Position numbers and translations under genes: made by a program
Part shown: in pieces, positions 8,979-18,296 of the stretch
Layout of the letters: every line of letters begins with the position of its first letter
Position numbering within the stretch: position 1 is the stretch's first letter
The notes under the pieces: generated by a model
The model's input: the letters and a program-made list of their open reading frames with translations, nothing else
What the model was told of the DNA's origin: nothing
Databases searched by the model: none
Source of the DNA: Methylotenera sp.
GTDB taxonomy: Bacteria; Pseudomonadota; Gammaproteobacteria; Burkholderiales; Methylophilaceae
DNA: 64,000 bases
Assembly: GCA_030693535.1 (NCBI GenBank)
Contig: JAUYAL010000075.1
Coordinates: forward strand, 19,689-83,688
Direction of reading: 5' to 3'

Positions 8979-11900
8979 ATGACAATTCGAGTCGCATTAA
9001 ATCACAAGACTGCATATTACTACGACAAACCTATACAACTGGCACCGCACACATTCAGATTGCGTCCTGCAGCACATTCACGCACGCCAGTCACTGCCTA
9101 TTCGTTAAAAATAATACCTGAAAATCACTTTATCAGTTGGCAGCAAGACCCCTTTGGCAATTATTTAGCCCGTGTAGTCTTTCCAGAAAAATCAACCGAA
9201 CTATCTATTGAGGTGGATTTAATTGCCGAGATGACAGTAATTAATCCTTTCGATTTCTTTTTAGAAGAATACGCAGAGAATTATCCTTTTGCGTATCCTG
9301 AGCAACTGCTTAAAGAGCTCGCTCCTTATCTTGAAATTCGTGAAAACGGGCCATTACTTACCTCTTGGTTGGCTGAAGTGGAAACTAGCAAGAAGGCAAT
9401 TGTAGATTTTCTGGTTTATCTGAACCAACTTGTGAATCAGACAGTTAACTACTCCATACGCATGGAAGTCGGCGTGCAAACTTGTGAAGAGACTCTGGAA
9501 AGAAAACTAGGCTCTTGCCGTGATTCTGCTTGGCTACTGGCACAGGCATTACGCCACATGGGCTTGGCTGCACGATTTGTTTCTGGTTATCTGGTTCAAC
9601 TCACCGCTGATGTTAAGTCATTAGATGGTCCATCAGGTACCGATAAGGATTTTACTGATCTACACGCTTGGACTGAAGTTTATATCCCGGGTGCAGGTTG
9701 GATAGGCTTAGACCCAACTTCAGGCTTATTGGCTGGCGAAGGTCATATTCCCTTAGCATGTACGGCTGACTACATAAGCGCCGCGCCAGTCACTGGTGGC
9801 TATGCAGGTCAGGCCAATATTGAATTTAGTTTTAGTAATAATGTCACCCGCATTCATGAAGATCCTCGTGTAACCAAGCCGTACAGTGAAGAGCAGTGGA
9901 ATAAAATCGACACGCTGGGTCATAAAATTGACATGGAACTGATGGCTGGTGATGTGCGACTGACCATGGGTGGCGAGCCTACGTTTATTTCCATAGATAA
10001 TATGGATGCCCCTGAGTGGAATATTGATGCCGATGGCTTGGAAAAGCGCAAGCTTGCTGGGCAGTTGGTAAGACGTTTGCGCGATAGTTTTGCACCAGGA
10101 GGTTTGTTATATTTTGGGCAAGGTAAATGGTATCCAGGTGAGCCACTGCCACGCTGGCAACTGGCTTGCTTCTGGCGTAAAGATGGTAAATCAATCTGGC
10201 GTAACCCTGAATTACTAGCTGATGAAAACAAGGACTATGAATTTGAGTTAAAACATGCTGATACCTTTATTCGTGATCTTGCAAAAAGGTTAGGACTCAA
10301 GGGTAGTCACATTTGTGCAGGTTATGAAGACCCACTTTACTATTTGTTAGCAGAAGGTTTGGTGCCGGAAAATCTTAACCCTCTTAAATCGGACTTAAAA
10401 GATGATTTGGAACGTAAGCGTTTAACTAAGTTGCTAACTGGTGATCTTGGGGTGCCTGTAGGATATTTACTGCCATTGCACTGGAGTAATAGTCGCCATG
10501 CATGGAGCAGTAGTGCCTGGGAGTTTCGGCGTGGTGAAATGTTTCTTGCACCTGGTGATTCAGCGATGGGTTTACGTTTACCGCTAAACTCATTACCGTG
10601 GATAGCCTTTGAGGATAGAGACCATGCGCATGAGAGAAGCTTATACGAAGTAGTTGAGCCACTAGAAGACATAGACTCTGAAATCAGCCGCCGTTATAGC
10701 CAGTTCACTAAAGAAAATGTGCATGCCAATGAGATGGATATTGCTGACGGTGATGATGCAGATAACAAAGATCCAGAGTTCACGCCACATACGGCGCTAT
10801 GCGTTGAAACCAGAGGCGGACGACTACATATTTTCCTTCCGCCTACACACACGCTAGAGCATTATCTTGATATCATTTCTTCGATTGAAGCTACGGCAAG
10901 TGCGCTTAAGATGCCTGTAGTGATTGAAGGTTATCAGCCACCTCACGATTTACGGTTAACCCGTTTACCTGTCACGCCCGACCCAGGGGTTATTGAAGTT
11001 AATATTCACCCCGCCGCCAGCTGGGATGCATTAGTGCACAACACAACAACGCTCTACGAACAAGCCAGATTAACCAGACTAGGTTCTGAGAAGTTCATGC
11101 TGGATGGCCGTCATACTGGCACTGGTGGAGGTAATCACGTCACGTTAGGTGGCATTACCCCAGCAGACAGCCCAATTTTACGCAGACCAGATTTGCTTCG
11201 TAGTTTAATCACCTATTGGCAGCATCATCCGTCTTTATCTTATTTATTCTCTGGTTTGTTTATCGGTCCAACCAGTCAGGCTCCACGTGTAGATGAAGCG
11301 CGAAATGACAGTTTGTATGAACTGGAAATCGCCTTCCAGCAAATGCCAGACGGTGAAGTACCAGCACCGTGGCTGGTAGACAGATTATTGCGTAACCTGC
11401 TAGTGGATATGACTGGAAACACGCACCGTAGCGAGTTCTGTATTGATAAGCTTTATGCGCCTGGTTCTGATACCGGCAGGCTTGGTTTACTGGAGTTGCG
11501 TGCGTTTGAAATGCCACCACACGCACAGATGAGCCTAATGCAAATGCTGCTGTTAAGGACATTGGTTGCTAGATTCTGGAAAGAGCCTTACAAAAAACCT
11601 CTGATTAGGTGGGGTACGCAATTGCATGACCGCTTTATGCTGCCACATTTTATTACCCGTGATATTGAAGATGTCGCTCAGGATTTACAAGCCGCTGGTT
11701 ATGACTTTTCTAAAGATTGGTTTGCGCCTTTTATTGAGTTTCGGTTTCCACGCTGCGGTACGTTGGAAATCCAAGATTTAGAACTTGAACTCCGCACTGC
11801 GATTGAACCTTGGCACGTATTGGGAGAAGAAATCACTAGCGGTGGTACAGCAAGATATGTCGATTCTTCAGTCGAACGTTTGCAAGTAAAGCTCACTGGC

Positions 11901-12332
11901 ACCACAGGCCAACGCTATGTGGTTACTTGTAATGGCCGCCGCTTGCCTCTGCGTGATACTGGTACGCAAGGAGAAATGGTTGCAGGTCTGCGTTACCGTG
12001 CTTGGAACCCACCTTCTGCGCTACATCCTAGCATAGGCGTACAGGCGCCGCTGGTATTCGATGTCATTGACACATGGAACGGACGCTCTATTGGCGGATG
12101 TACTTATCATGTCACACATCCAGGTGGTCGTAACTATGACACTTTGCCAGTCAATGCTTATGAAGCTGAAGGCCGTCGCGTGAGTCGTTTTACAGTGCTT
12201 GAACATACGCCAGGTAGTATTAAGCCACCAAAAAAATCTGCAAACAAAGCGGTAAAGATAATGGAACCGCCAACAGAATTAATCAATCATGATTATCCAT
12301 TCACTTTAGATTTAAGGTGGCATAAAAACTAA
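8979..12332 (+). CDS. Transglutaminase-DUF2126 fusion protein
   Basis: A 1117-residue protein. Residues 1-290 form a transglutaminase-like domain with triad Cys180 (LGSCRDSA), His229 (DLHAWTEVYIPG) and Asp245 (GWIGLDPT). The remainder is DUF2126 (COG4196), with conserved stretches such as GDVRLTMGGEPTFIS, GLLYFGQGKWYPGEPLPRW and DGRHTGTGGGNHVTLGG; parts recall carboxylate-amine ligase/GS-type active sites, consistent with the prediction that it is a second peptide ligase. Start taken at ATG 8979, just past the upstream stop. Last gene of the sigma-54 operon. Largest component of the predicted peptide-modification system. Confidence 0.88.
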   Translation: MTIRVALNHKTAYYYDKPIQLAPHTFRLRPAAHSRTPVTAYSLKIIPENHFISWQQDPFGNYLARVVFPEKSTELSIEVDLIAEMTVINPFDFFLEEYAENYPFAYPEQLLKELAPYLEIRENGPLLTSWLAEVETSKKAIVDFLVYLNQLVNQTVNYSIRMEVGVQTCEETLERKLGSCRDSAWLLAQALRHMGLAARFVSGYLVQLTADVKSLDGPSGTDKDFTDLHAWTEVYIPGAGWIGLDPTSGLLAGEGHIPLACTADYISAAPVTGGYAGQANIEFSFSNNVTRIHEDPRVTKPYSEEQWNKIDTLGHKIDMELMAGDVRLTMGGEPTFISIDNMDAPEWNIDADGLEKRKLAGQLVRRLRDSFAPGGLLYFGQGKWYPGEPLPRWQLACFWRKDGKSIWRNPELLADENKDYEFELKHADTFIRDLAKRLGLKGSHICAGYEDPLYYLLAEGLVPENLNPLKSDLKDDLERKRLTKLLTGDLGVPVGYLLPLHWSNSRHAWSSSAWEFRRGEMFLAPGDSAMGLRLPLNSLPWIAFEDRDHAHERSLYEVVEPLEDIDSEISRRYSQFTKENVHANEMDIADGDDADNKDPEFTPHTALCVETRGGRLHIFLPPTHTLEHYLDIISSIEATASALKMPVVIEGYQPPHDLRLTRLPVTPDPGVIEVNIHPAASWDALVHNTTTLYEQARLTRLGSEKFMLDGRHTGTGGGNHVTLGGITPADSPILRRPDLLRSLITYWQHHPSLSYLFSGLFIGPTSQAPRVDEARNDSLYELEIAFQQMPDGEVPAPWLVDRLLRNLLVDMTGNTHRSEFCIDKLYAPGSDTGRLGLLELRAFEMPPHAQMSLMQMLLLRTLVARFWKEPYKKPLIRWGTQLHDRFMLPHFITRDIEDVAQDLQAAGYDFSKDWFAPFIEFRFPRCGTLEIQDLELELRTAIEPWHVLGEEITSGGTARYVDSSVERLQVKLTGTTGQRYVVTCNGRRLPLRDTGTQGEMVAGLRYRAWNPPSALHPSIGVQAPLVFDVIDTWNGRSIGGCTYHVTHPGGRNYDTLPVNAYEAEGRRVSRFTVLEHTPGSIKPPKKSANKAVKIMEPPTELINHDYPFTLDLRWHKN

Positions 12333-12377
12333 CTGGAAATAAATCCATTGAACATGTTTTATTCGGAGTAATTAATA

Positions 12378-15173
12378 ATGAATTCACCTATGACGCCTGC
12401 TGAAAGTATTCTTAAAGAAAATATTCACTATCTTGGCCGCATTTTAGGAGAAGTAATTAAAGATAATGAGGGTGAAAAAACCTTTGAGGCAATAGAGGCA
12501 ATCCGTCAATCTGCCGTGAAATTTCACCGTGAAGGTGACAAAGAATTTACCCAAAAATTAGATGGCCTATTAAAAAATCTTACCAACAGCCAAACCATCG
12601 CGGTTGCTAGAGCATTTAGTTACTTTAAACACTTAGTGAACATTGCTGAAGACCTCTACAGCAACTACCAATACCGCATTGATGAGAACCTGGAAGCACC
12701 AGGTAGCGTGGCCAATTCCATACGTTCGTTCAAAGATGAAAAGTTAGATTTAAAGCAAATTAATGATTTCTTTAATAGTGCTTTAATCTCGCCTGTGTTA
12801 ACTGCGCACCCAACGGAAGTGCAAAGAAAAAGCCTACTAGATACTGAACAGGTAATTTCATCATTACTCGCCAATAAGACGCAACTCATGTCGCGCCAAG
12901 AAACCGAGAAAAACTCGCGAATGCTCTATGCCGCTGTAACTGCACTATGGCAAACCAGAATATTGCGCTTTGACAAACTCACGGTAAATAATGAAATTGA
13001 TAATGCACTTTCATACTATCGATTGAGCCTGCTAGATGCAATTCCGGAATTATTACAGGATTTAGAACAAGATATTGGTAACTTGTTTTGCAAAACAGGT
13101 ACTGAGCGCTACAAGCTACCAGGCTTCTTACAGATGGGTAGCTGGATTGGTGGTGACCGCGATGGCAACCCAAATGTGAACGCCGCCACTTTAGACATGG
13201 CAACCATACAACAATCTACGGTAGCGTTTGAGCATTATTTGCGTGAAATTAGTAGCTTGAGAAAAGAACTAACGCCCACTACGCGTTTAGTAAAGGTTTC
13301 ACAAGAATTGATGGACTTAGCGAGCACCTCAAAAGATCAATCTCCACATCGACAAGATGAGCCCTATCGCCTTGCAATAACGGCGGTGATGGCTCGCTTA
13401 TCATTAAGCTTCCAGAATTTAATCTCTATTGAAGCCAGCATACATATTGATAGTAATGTAGCTGAGAACTTAAAACCATACTTAAATGCAGACGAACTTC
13501 TAGCGGATCTAAATATTATTGCTGATTCATTGATTAAAAATCATGGCGAATTGCTGGTTTACCCAAGGCTAGGCAAGCTAATTAAAGCGGTTGAGACTTT
13601 TGGCTTCCATTTGGCTACCATAGACTTAAGACAAAGCTCAGATGTACATGAGGCGGTTTTAAAAGAATTATTTGTGAATGCGGGCTATAGTTTTGATTAT
13701 TCAGAGCTAACAGAAACAGAAAAAGTAAACATTCTGCTTGAGGAACTAAAGCAGCCACGCTTGCTGTTCTCACCTTTCCAGAAATATTCAGAGTTACTAC
13801 AAACGGAAATGGATGTGATTAGAAAAGCGAGAGAAGTTCGTGCAAAATTTGGTGCACGCACGGTGCGACACTACATTATTTCACATACTGAAACTATGTC
13901 TGACCTTCTTGAGGTAGCTTTACTACAAAAAGAGGCTGGATTGCTTCGCGGTGTTTGGGGCTCATCTAGCGTAGAGATGGAACTCAATATCGTACCACTA
14001 TTTGAAACCATTGACGATTTGCGCAATGCTCCAAAAATCATGAGCGAATGGCTGAGTTTGCTGGGCATACGCCACTTGATTCGCTACCAAGGAAATGAAC
14101 AAGAAATCATGCTTGGCTATTCTGATAGCAACAAAGATGGTGGATTCTTGACTTCAAACTGGGAGCTTTATAAAGCTGAAGTATATTTAGTTGAGCTATT
14201 CAGTCAGGCACATGTGAGATTGCGGCTGTTTCACGGCCGTGGCGGTGCAGTTGGCCGTGGAGGTGGCCCAACATATCAAGCTATTATGGCGCAACCACTT
14301 GGCACAGTGGCAGGACAAATACGATTGACTGAACAAGGCGAGATTATCGCCAATAAATTCTCAGATCCAAAAGTAGCAAGACGCAATTTAGAATCATTTG
14401 TGGCAGCAACCATTGATGCCTCACTATTCCCACAAGATCAATTGCCACAAACACAACGCAGAGCTTACGAAATATTGATGGAGCAACTATCAGCTACCGC
14501 CATGCAGGCCTACAAAGATTTAGTCTATGGGACACCAAAGTTTGCAGAATACTTTTTTAGCTCAACGCCAATTTCAGAAATTGCCGATTTAAACTTAGGT
14601 AGCCGCCCTGCTTCGCGAAAATCAACACAGCGTATTGAAGATTTACGTGCAATCCCTTGGGGATTTTCATGGGGACAGTGCCGACTATTGCTACCAGGCT
14701 GGTACGGTTTTGGCAGCGCTATCGATGTCTATTTAAAAGCAAGTAAAAACGAAATAGATAAAGAGCAACGCATTAATATTTTAAGAGACATGCTCGCCGC
14801 TTGGCCTTTGTTCAAAACTCTCATTTCCAACATGGACATGATACTTGCGAAGACTGACCTTATCATTGCTGCCTGTTATTCTGAATTAGTGCTAGATGAA
14901 GAACTTAGAGCCATTGTATTTGAACGCATTAAGCAAGAGCATGTGCTCACTAACCAAGCACTCAATATAATTCTTCAAAACACCGAGCGCTTAGCCAACA
15001 ACCCAACATTGGCCAACTCCATCAAAAGTCGCCTACCTTACCTAGATCCACTCAACCACCTGCAAGTCGCACTCATTAAACGGCACAGAGCTGGAGAGAC
15101 CGATGTGTTGGTAAAACGTGCGATTCATTTGACGATTAATGGAATTGCTGCAGGGTTGCGGAATACGGGTTAA
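12378..15173 (+). CDS. ppc: Phosphoenolpyruvate carboxylase
   Basis: A 931-residue PEP carboxylase (PEP + bicarbonate to oxaloacetate), the anaplerotic entry to the TCA cycle and important in methylotrophs that assimilate C1 by the RuMP route. The catalytic His144 lies in LTAHPTEVQR; the Gly-rich loop FHGRGGAVGRGGGP and the stretch RAIPWGFSWGQCRLLLPGW are present, as is the C-terminal NTG end. Length is within the bacterial range. GGAG lies before the ATG. It sits 45 nt after DUF2126 and could be partly read through from the sigma-54 operon, linking carbon skeleton supply to nitrogen control. Confidence 0.97.
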   Translation: MNSPMTPAESILKENIHYLGRILGEVIKDNEGEKTFEAIEAIRQSAVKFHREGDKEFTQKLDGLLKNLTNSQTIAVARAFSYFKHLVNIAEDLYSNYQYRIDENLEAPGSVANSIRSFKDEKLDLKQINDFFNSALISPVLTAHPTEVQRKSLLDTEQVISSLLANKTQLMSRQETEKNSRMLYAAVTALWQTRILRFDKLTVNNEIDNALSYYRLSLLDAIPELLQDLEQDIGNLFCKTGTERYKLPGFLQMGSWIGGDRDGNPNVNAATLDMATIQQSTVAFEHYLREISSLRKELTPTTRLVKVSQELMDLASTSKDQSPHRQDEPYRLAITAVMARLSLSFQNLISIEASIHIDSNVAENLKPYLNADELLADLNIIADSLIKNHGELLVYPRLGKLIKAVETFGFHLATIDLRQSSDVHEAVLKELFVNAGYSFDYSELTETEKVNILLEELKQPRLLFSPFQKYSELLQTEMDVIRKAREVRAKFGARTVRHYIISHTETMSDLLEVALLQKEAGLLRGVWGSSSVEMELNIVPLFETIDDLRNAPKIMSEWLSLLGIRHLIRYQGNEQEIMLGYSDSNKDGGFLTSNWELYKAEVYLVELFSQAHVRLRLFHGRGGAVGRGGGPTYQAIMAQPLGTVAGQIRLTEQGEIIANKFSDPKVARRNLESFVAATIDASLFPQDQLPQTQRRAYEILMEQLSATAMQAYKDLVYGTPKFAEYFFSSTPISEIADLNLGSRPASRKSTQRIEDLRAIPWGFSWGQCRLLLPGWYGFGSAIDVYLKASKNEIDKEQRINILRDMLAAWPLFKTLISNMDMILAKTDLIIAACYSELVLDEELRAIVFERIKQEHVLTNQALNIILQNTERLANNPTLANSIKSRLPYLDPLNHLQVALIKRHRAGETDVLVKRAIHLTINGIAAGLRNTG

Positions 15174-15376
15174 TTCGTTTAAACCTTTAAAATTAGCTGG
15201 TCGAAAATTGCCCATGTAATTTTGCAATGTAAAACTAAATTGATACTCTGATTTTCTTTTGATATTGAAATTTTATTTCAACCTTGATTTTTTATTATGC
15301 CTTGCAAAGATGGCATCAAACATGCTTACAAACTAAACATTCATTTATAAGCATACATATTCACAAAGGCCTGAAA
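15174..15376. other. Leader region of amt
   Basis: About 200 bp upstream of amt. CTGGTCGAAAATTGCC near 15200 looks like a sigma-54 promoter but has one base too few between the GG and GC elements, so I do not call it. No gene seen. Confidence 0.3.
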
Positions 15377-16687
15377 TTGAAAAAATATCATCTTTACTTA
15401 GCTATTCTTTGCACCTTAGTGTTTTCCCAAAATTATGCTTTTGCTGGTGATGCCACTCAACCAGTAGTTATCAATACGATATGGGTTGCAATTGCTGGCG
15501 CTTTAGTTTTCTTAATGCAAGCAGGCTTTGCCTTGTTAGAAACAGGAATGGTACGTGCTAAAAATGCAATTAATGTAATGATGAAGAATTACATGGATTT
15601 GTGCGTTGGAACGTTATTGTTTTGGCTTGTTGGTTACGGACTAATGTTTGGTAACAATCCTTCTGGTCTATATGGCACAAGTCTTTTCGGGTTATATTCT
15701 GCACCCAATTGGGATTACACGCTGATTTTTTTCCAAATTATGTTTGCCGCTACTGCGGCGACAATCGTTAGTGGTGCAATGGCCGAGCGAACAAATTACT
15801 TGGCATATTTAATTGGCACGTGTGGCATTACAGCTATTATTTACCCAATATTCGGCAATTGGGCATGGAATGATTATGGCTGGTTAAAACAAATGGGCTT
15901 TATTGATTTTGCTGGCTCAACGGTGGTGCATTCGGTAGGTGGCTGGTGTGCATTAGCAGGCATTCTTTTGCTAGGTCCTCGCTTAGGTAGATTTAGTGAA
16001 AAGGGTGAAGTACGTGCAATTCCAGGTCACAATTTAAGCTTTATTGCGATTGGGGGATTTCTATTATGGTTTGGTTGGTTTGGCTTTAACGGTGGCAGTA
16101 CCTTGGCTGCAGGCACCAATGTGGGACATATTTTGTTAAATACGCACATGGCAGGTGCTGCTGGCGCGGTAGGAGCTGCTTTAATGAGTAAAGTTACTGG
16201 GCAAAGAGCTCTTATGACAAATACTGTTAATGGCAGTATTGCGGGGCTAGTTGCAATCACTGCAGGATGCGCAACTATGCAAGTTCCATATGCCATTTTA
16301 ACTGGTGCAATTGGTGGCGGACTTGGCGTACTAGGTATTATTCTTTTGGAAAAATTGCGCTTAGATGATGTTGTTGGCGCTGTTTCTGTGCATGGTATTT
16401 GTGGTGCATGGGGAACTTTAGCTGCAGGGTTATTTCTGACAGGTAATATGTTTAATTTACATCAAATTACAGTACAGTTAATTGGAATTGGCGCAGCATT
16501 TATATGGGTATTTTCTACTGCGTTTATCATGTATTTCTTGATTTCATTAGTGGTCGACTTACGTGTAAGCGCTATGCATGAGCAGCGTGGCTTAGATATT
16601 ACAGAGCATGGTGAAATTGGCTACCCTGAGTTCAGCAGCGATGCCGCATATAGTAACGACAATCTTAAAAACTTAAACAAGCTTTAA
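15377..16687 (+). CDS. amt: Ammonium transporter, Amt family
   Basis: Amt/Rh ammonium channel of about 436 residues with a cleavable signal peptide (hydrophobic stretch ending NYAFA-GDA) followed by about eleven membrane helices. Family landmarks include WVAIAGALVFLMQAGFALLETG near the start, the pore His-containing stretches DFAGSTVVHSVGGWCAL and VHGICGAWGTLAAG. The best start is TTG at 15377, which gives the signal peptide directly and has AAAGG 7 nt upstream; an upstream ATG at 15284 would add a long odd tail. Imports ammonium at the inner membrane. No adjacent glnK/PII gene; instead a hypothetical gene follows. Confidence 0.93.
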   Translation: MKKYHLYLAILCTLVFSQNYAFAGDATQPVVINTIWVAIAGALVFLMQAGFALLETGMVRAKNAINVMMKNYMDLCVGTLLFWLVGYGLMFGNNPSGLYGTSLFGLYSAPNWDYTLIFFQIMFAATAATIVSGAMAERTNYLAYLIGTCGITAIIYPIFGNWAWNDYGWLKQMGFIDFAGSTVVHSVGGWCALAGILLLGPRLGRFSEKGEVRAIPGHNLSFIAIGGFLLWFGWFGFNGGSTLAAGTNVGHILLNTHMAGAAGAVGAALMSKVTGQRALMTNTVNGSIAGLVAITAGCATMQVPYAILTGAIGGGLGVLGIILLEKLRLDDVVGAVSVHGICGAWGTLAAGLFLTGNMFNLHQITVQLIGIGAAFIWVFSTAFIMYFLISLVVDLRVSAMHEQRGLDITEHGEIGYPEFSSDAAYSNDNLKNLNKL

Positions 16688-16720
16688 CTCAATCAATAAA
16701 TCTAATATGAGCTGTAGAAA

Positions 16721-17359
16721 ATGGAATTAGCTTTAAGGCGTCGTGTAATTTACACAGGAATGAGACCGTTTTTTGATGACTTAGAATTATTAAATGCCAT
16801 TAATCTTTGGCAAACAGAATATTCTGATAAACCGAAATTTGCGTTAAGTGTATTTGTAGCTCGTAGTTGCAATACTCCCCAGTTAAAAGCTCAAAGGTCT
16901 AATATTTTGAGAGCCATTTTTATAGCTATGGATATGGCAGAAGATGCTTTATTAGCGGACCCATTCGATGAGATTAGTGCGAATGGAAAATTGGCTTCAC
17001 TTGCTGAGCTAGGCCAAGACCATAAAACTCAAGTATTTGTAAAACTATTAGAACAACTATTTATGAAGCTCAATGAGCAAGATGAAAAGACCGTTCGAGA
17101 ATTTTTAATTGAGCACCTCAATCAAATTAAGACAGATAAAAGACGCTTAAGTCATCTTAAAGAATGGTTTTCTTTGAACACTAAAACTTTAACTGCAAAT
17201 TATGATTTAGAAACTATGCAAAAACTAATTAACCTTAGCTATATCGCCATATGTAATATAGCTGGCCCCGTAAAGGCTGACCAATACTTAGCATTATCGA
17301 TTAAAGAAACAGAGGCACTATCAATAAAAGTTAGTTTCAAAACACATGATTTATTGTAA
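16721..17359 (+). CDS. Hypothetical protein downstream of amt
   Basis: A 212-residue protein I do not recognise. It is soluble, mostly alpha-helical in composition, with no signal peptide, membrane helix or metal motif. Residues 1-60 contain a basic start and a Trp-Gln segment; the middle (FVKLLEQLFMKLNEQDEKTVREFLIEHLNQ) looks like paired amphipathic helices. It begins 33 nt after amt on the same strand, suggesting co-expression with ammonium uptake. It is more AT-rich than ppc. A regulatory or scaffold role is possible, but nothing in the sequence proves it. Confidence 0.7.
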   Translation: MELALRRRVIYTGMRPFFDDLELLNAINLWQTEYSDKPKFALSVFVARSCNTPQLKAQRSNILRAIFIAMDMAEDALLADPFDEISANGKLASLAELGQDHKTQVFVKLLEQLFMKLNEQDEKTVREFLIEHLNQIKTDKRRLSHLKEWFSLNTKTLTANYDLETMQKLINLSYIAICNIAGPVKADQYLALSIKETEALSIKVSFKTHDLL

Positions 17360-17388
17360 GAACTTAACAATAAAACAATTACAAAAAA

Positions 17389-18285
17389 TTATTTGGTCAA
17401 ACATTCCACATGAACCGACACATCTAACTCATGTTGTTGACCGCCAAATATCACGCCTTTGAGTGGCGCGATATCTGCATAGTCTCGTCCCCAGCCTAAT
17501 GTAATATGTTGTGTGTTAGGAATTTGGTTGTTGGTAGGGTCAAAATCAATCCAACCTTGCTCTGGCACGTAGACTGAAAACCAAGCATGCGAGGCATCGG
17601 CACCTATTAACTTAGCTTCACCTGCGGGGGGTAAAGTTTCAATGTAGCCACTCACATAACGTGCAGCTAGGCCTTGCGAGCGTAAGCATCCAATAGCTAG
17701 ATGGGCAAAATCTTGACAAACGCCTCTTCTGTGCTCTAACACGCTTGCGAGTGGCGTGGCGAGGGTTGTAAAGTCTGGGTCAAAAGTAAAGTCGTTATAA
17801 ATGCGTTGCATTAAGTTGTTGACCGCGTCTTTGATTGACCTGCCTTGCGTAAAGGATGGAATTGCATACTCGGCAAGCTCTGAGGTTACAGCAACTAAGG
17901 GTGAATCTAGCGTGTATTGGCGGGCTTCTAGCGTTTCTGCAGATTGTGGTGAAAAATGTTGTTGCTGTGTCAGCATGTTACGGACTTCTTCCCACGTGTA
18001 GCTCTGATAAAAATCTAGCTGAACTGTGTTTTCTTGCAGTTGTACTTCGCTTACGGCGGTAATGGTGAAAAAATTGTGCGCTTGCTGCATTGAAAAATAC
18101 GCCACATGATTACCAAAGAAGTCCTCACGAATACGAAAATCTGCTACATAGGGCTCAATATCTAACGTGGATGTAATCACTTGTTGATTCTTGCAATTTC
18201 TCGGCATCAAGCGGGCTTCACTGTATGACAGTGAAACTTTATTTGTGTAATCGTACTTGGTGATGTGGGTAATTTTATAGTGCAT
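17389..18285 (-). CDS. Transglutaminase-like protein (fourth copy)
   Basis: A 298-residue transglutaminase-family protein with N-terminal beta domain (ITKYDYTNKVSLSYSEARLMPR) and triad Cys190 (RRGVCQDFAHLAIG), His233 (ASHAWFSVYVPE) and Asp249 (GWIDFDPTNN). It begins 11 nt after the fused ATP-grasp/alpha-E gene on the minus strand, so the two form an operon. This arrangement (fused ligase followed by transglutaminase) is the common minimal form of the system; the operon at 5250-12332 is the extended form. No signal peptide. Confidence 0.9.
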   Translation of the reverse strand: MHYKITHITKYDYTNKVSLSYSEARLMPRNCKNQQVITSTLDIEPYVADFRIREDFFGNHVAYFSMQQAHNFFTITAVSEVQLQENTVQLDFYQSYTWEEVRNMLTQQQHFSPQSAETLEARQYTLDSPLVAVTSELAEYAIPSFTQGRSIKDAVNNLMQRIYNDFTFDPDFTTLATPLASVLEHRRGVCQDFAHLAIGCLRSQGLAARYVSGYIETLPPAGEAKLIGADASHAWFSVYVPEQGWIDFDPTNNQIPNTQHITLGWGRDYADIAPLKGVIFGGQQHELDVSVHVECLTK

Positions 18286-18296
18286 GCTGAAATTCG

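Noticed and set aside
15190..15215. Sigma-54-like sequence upstream of amt
   Set aside because: GG and GC elements are separated by 9 instead of 10 bases, which RpoN does not tolerate well.
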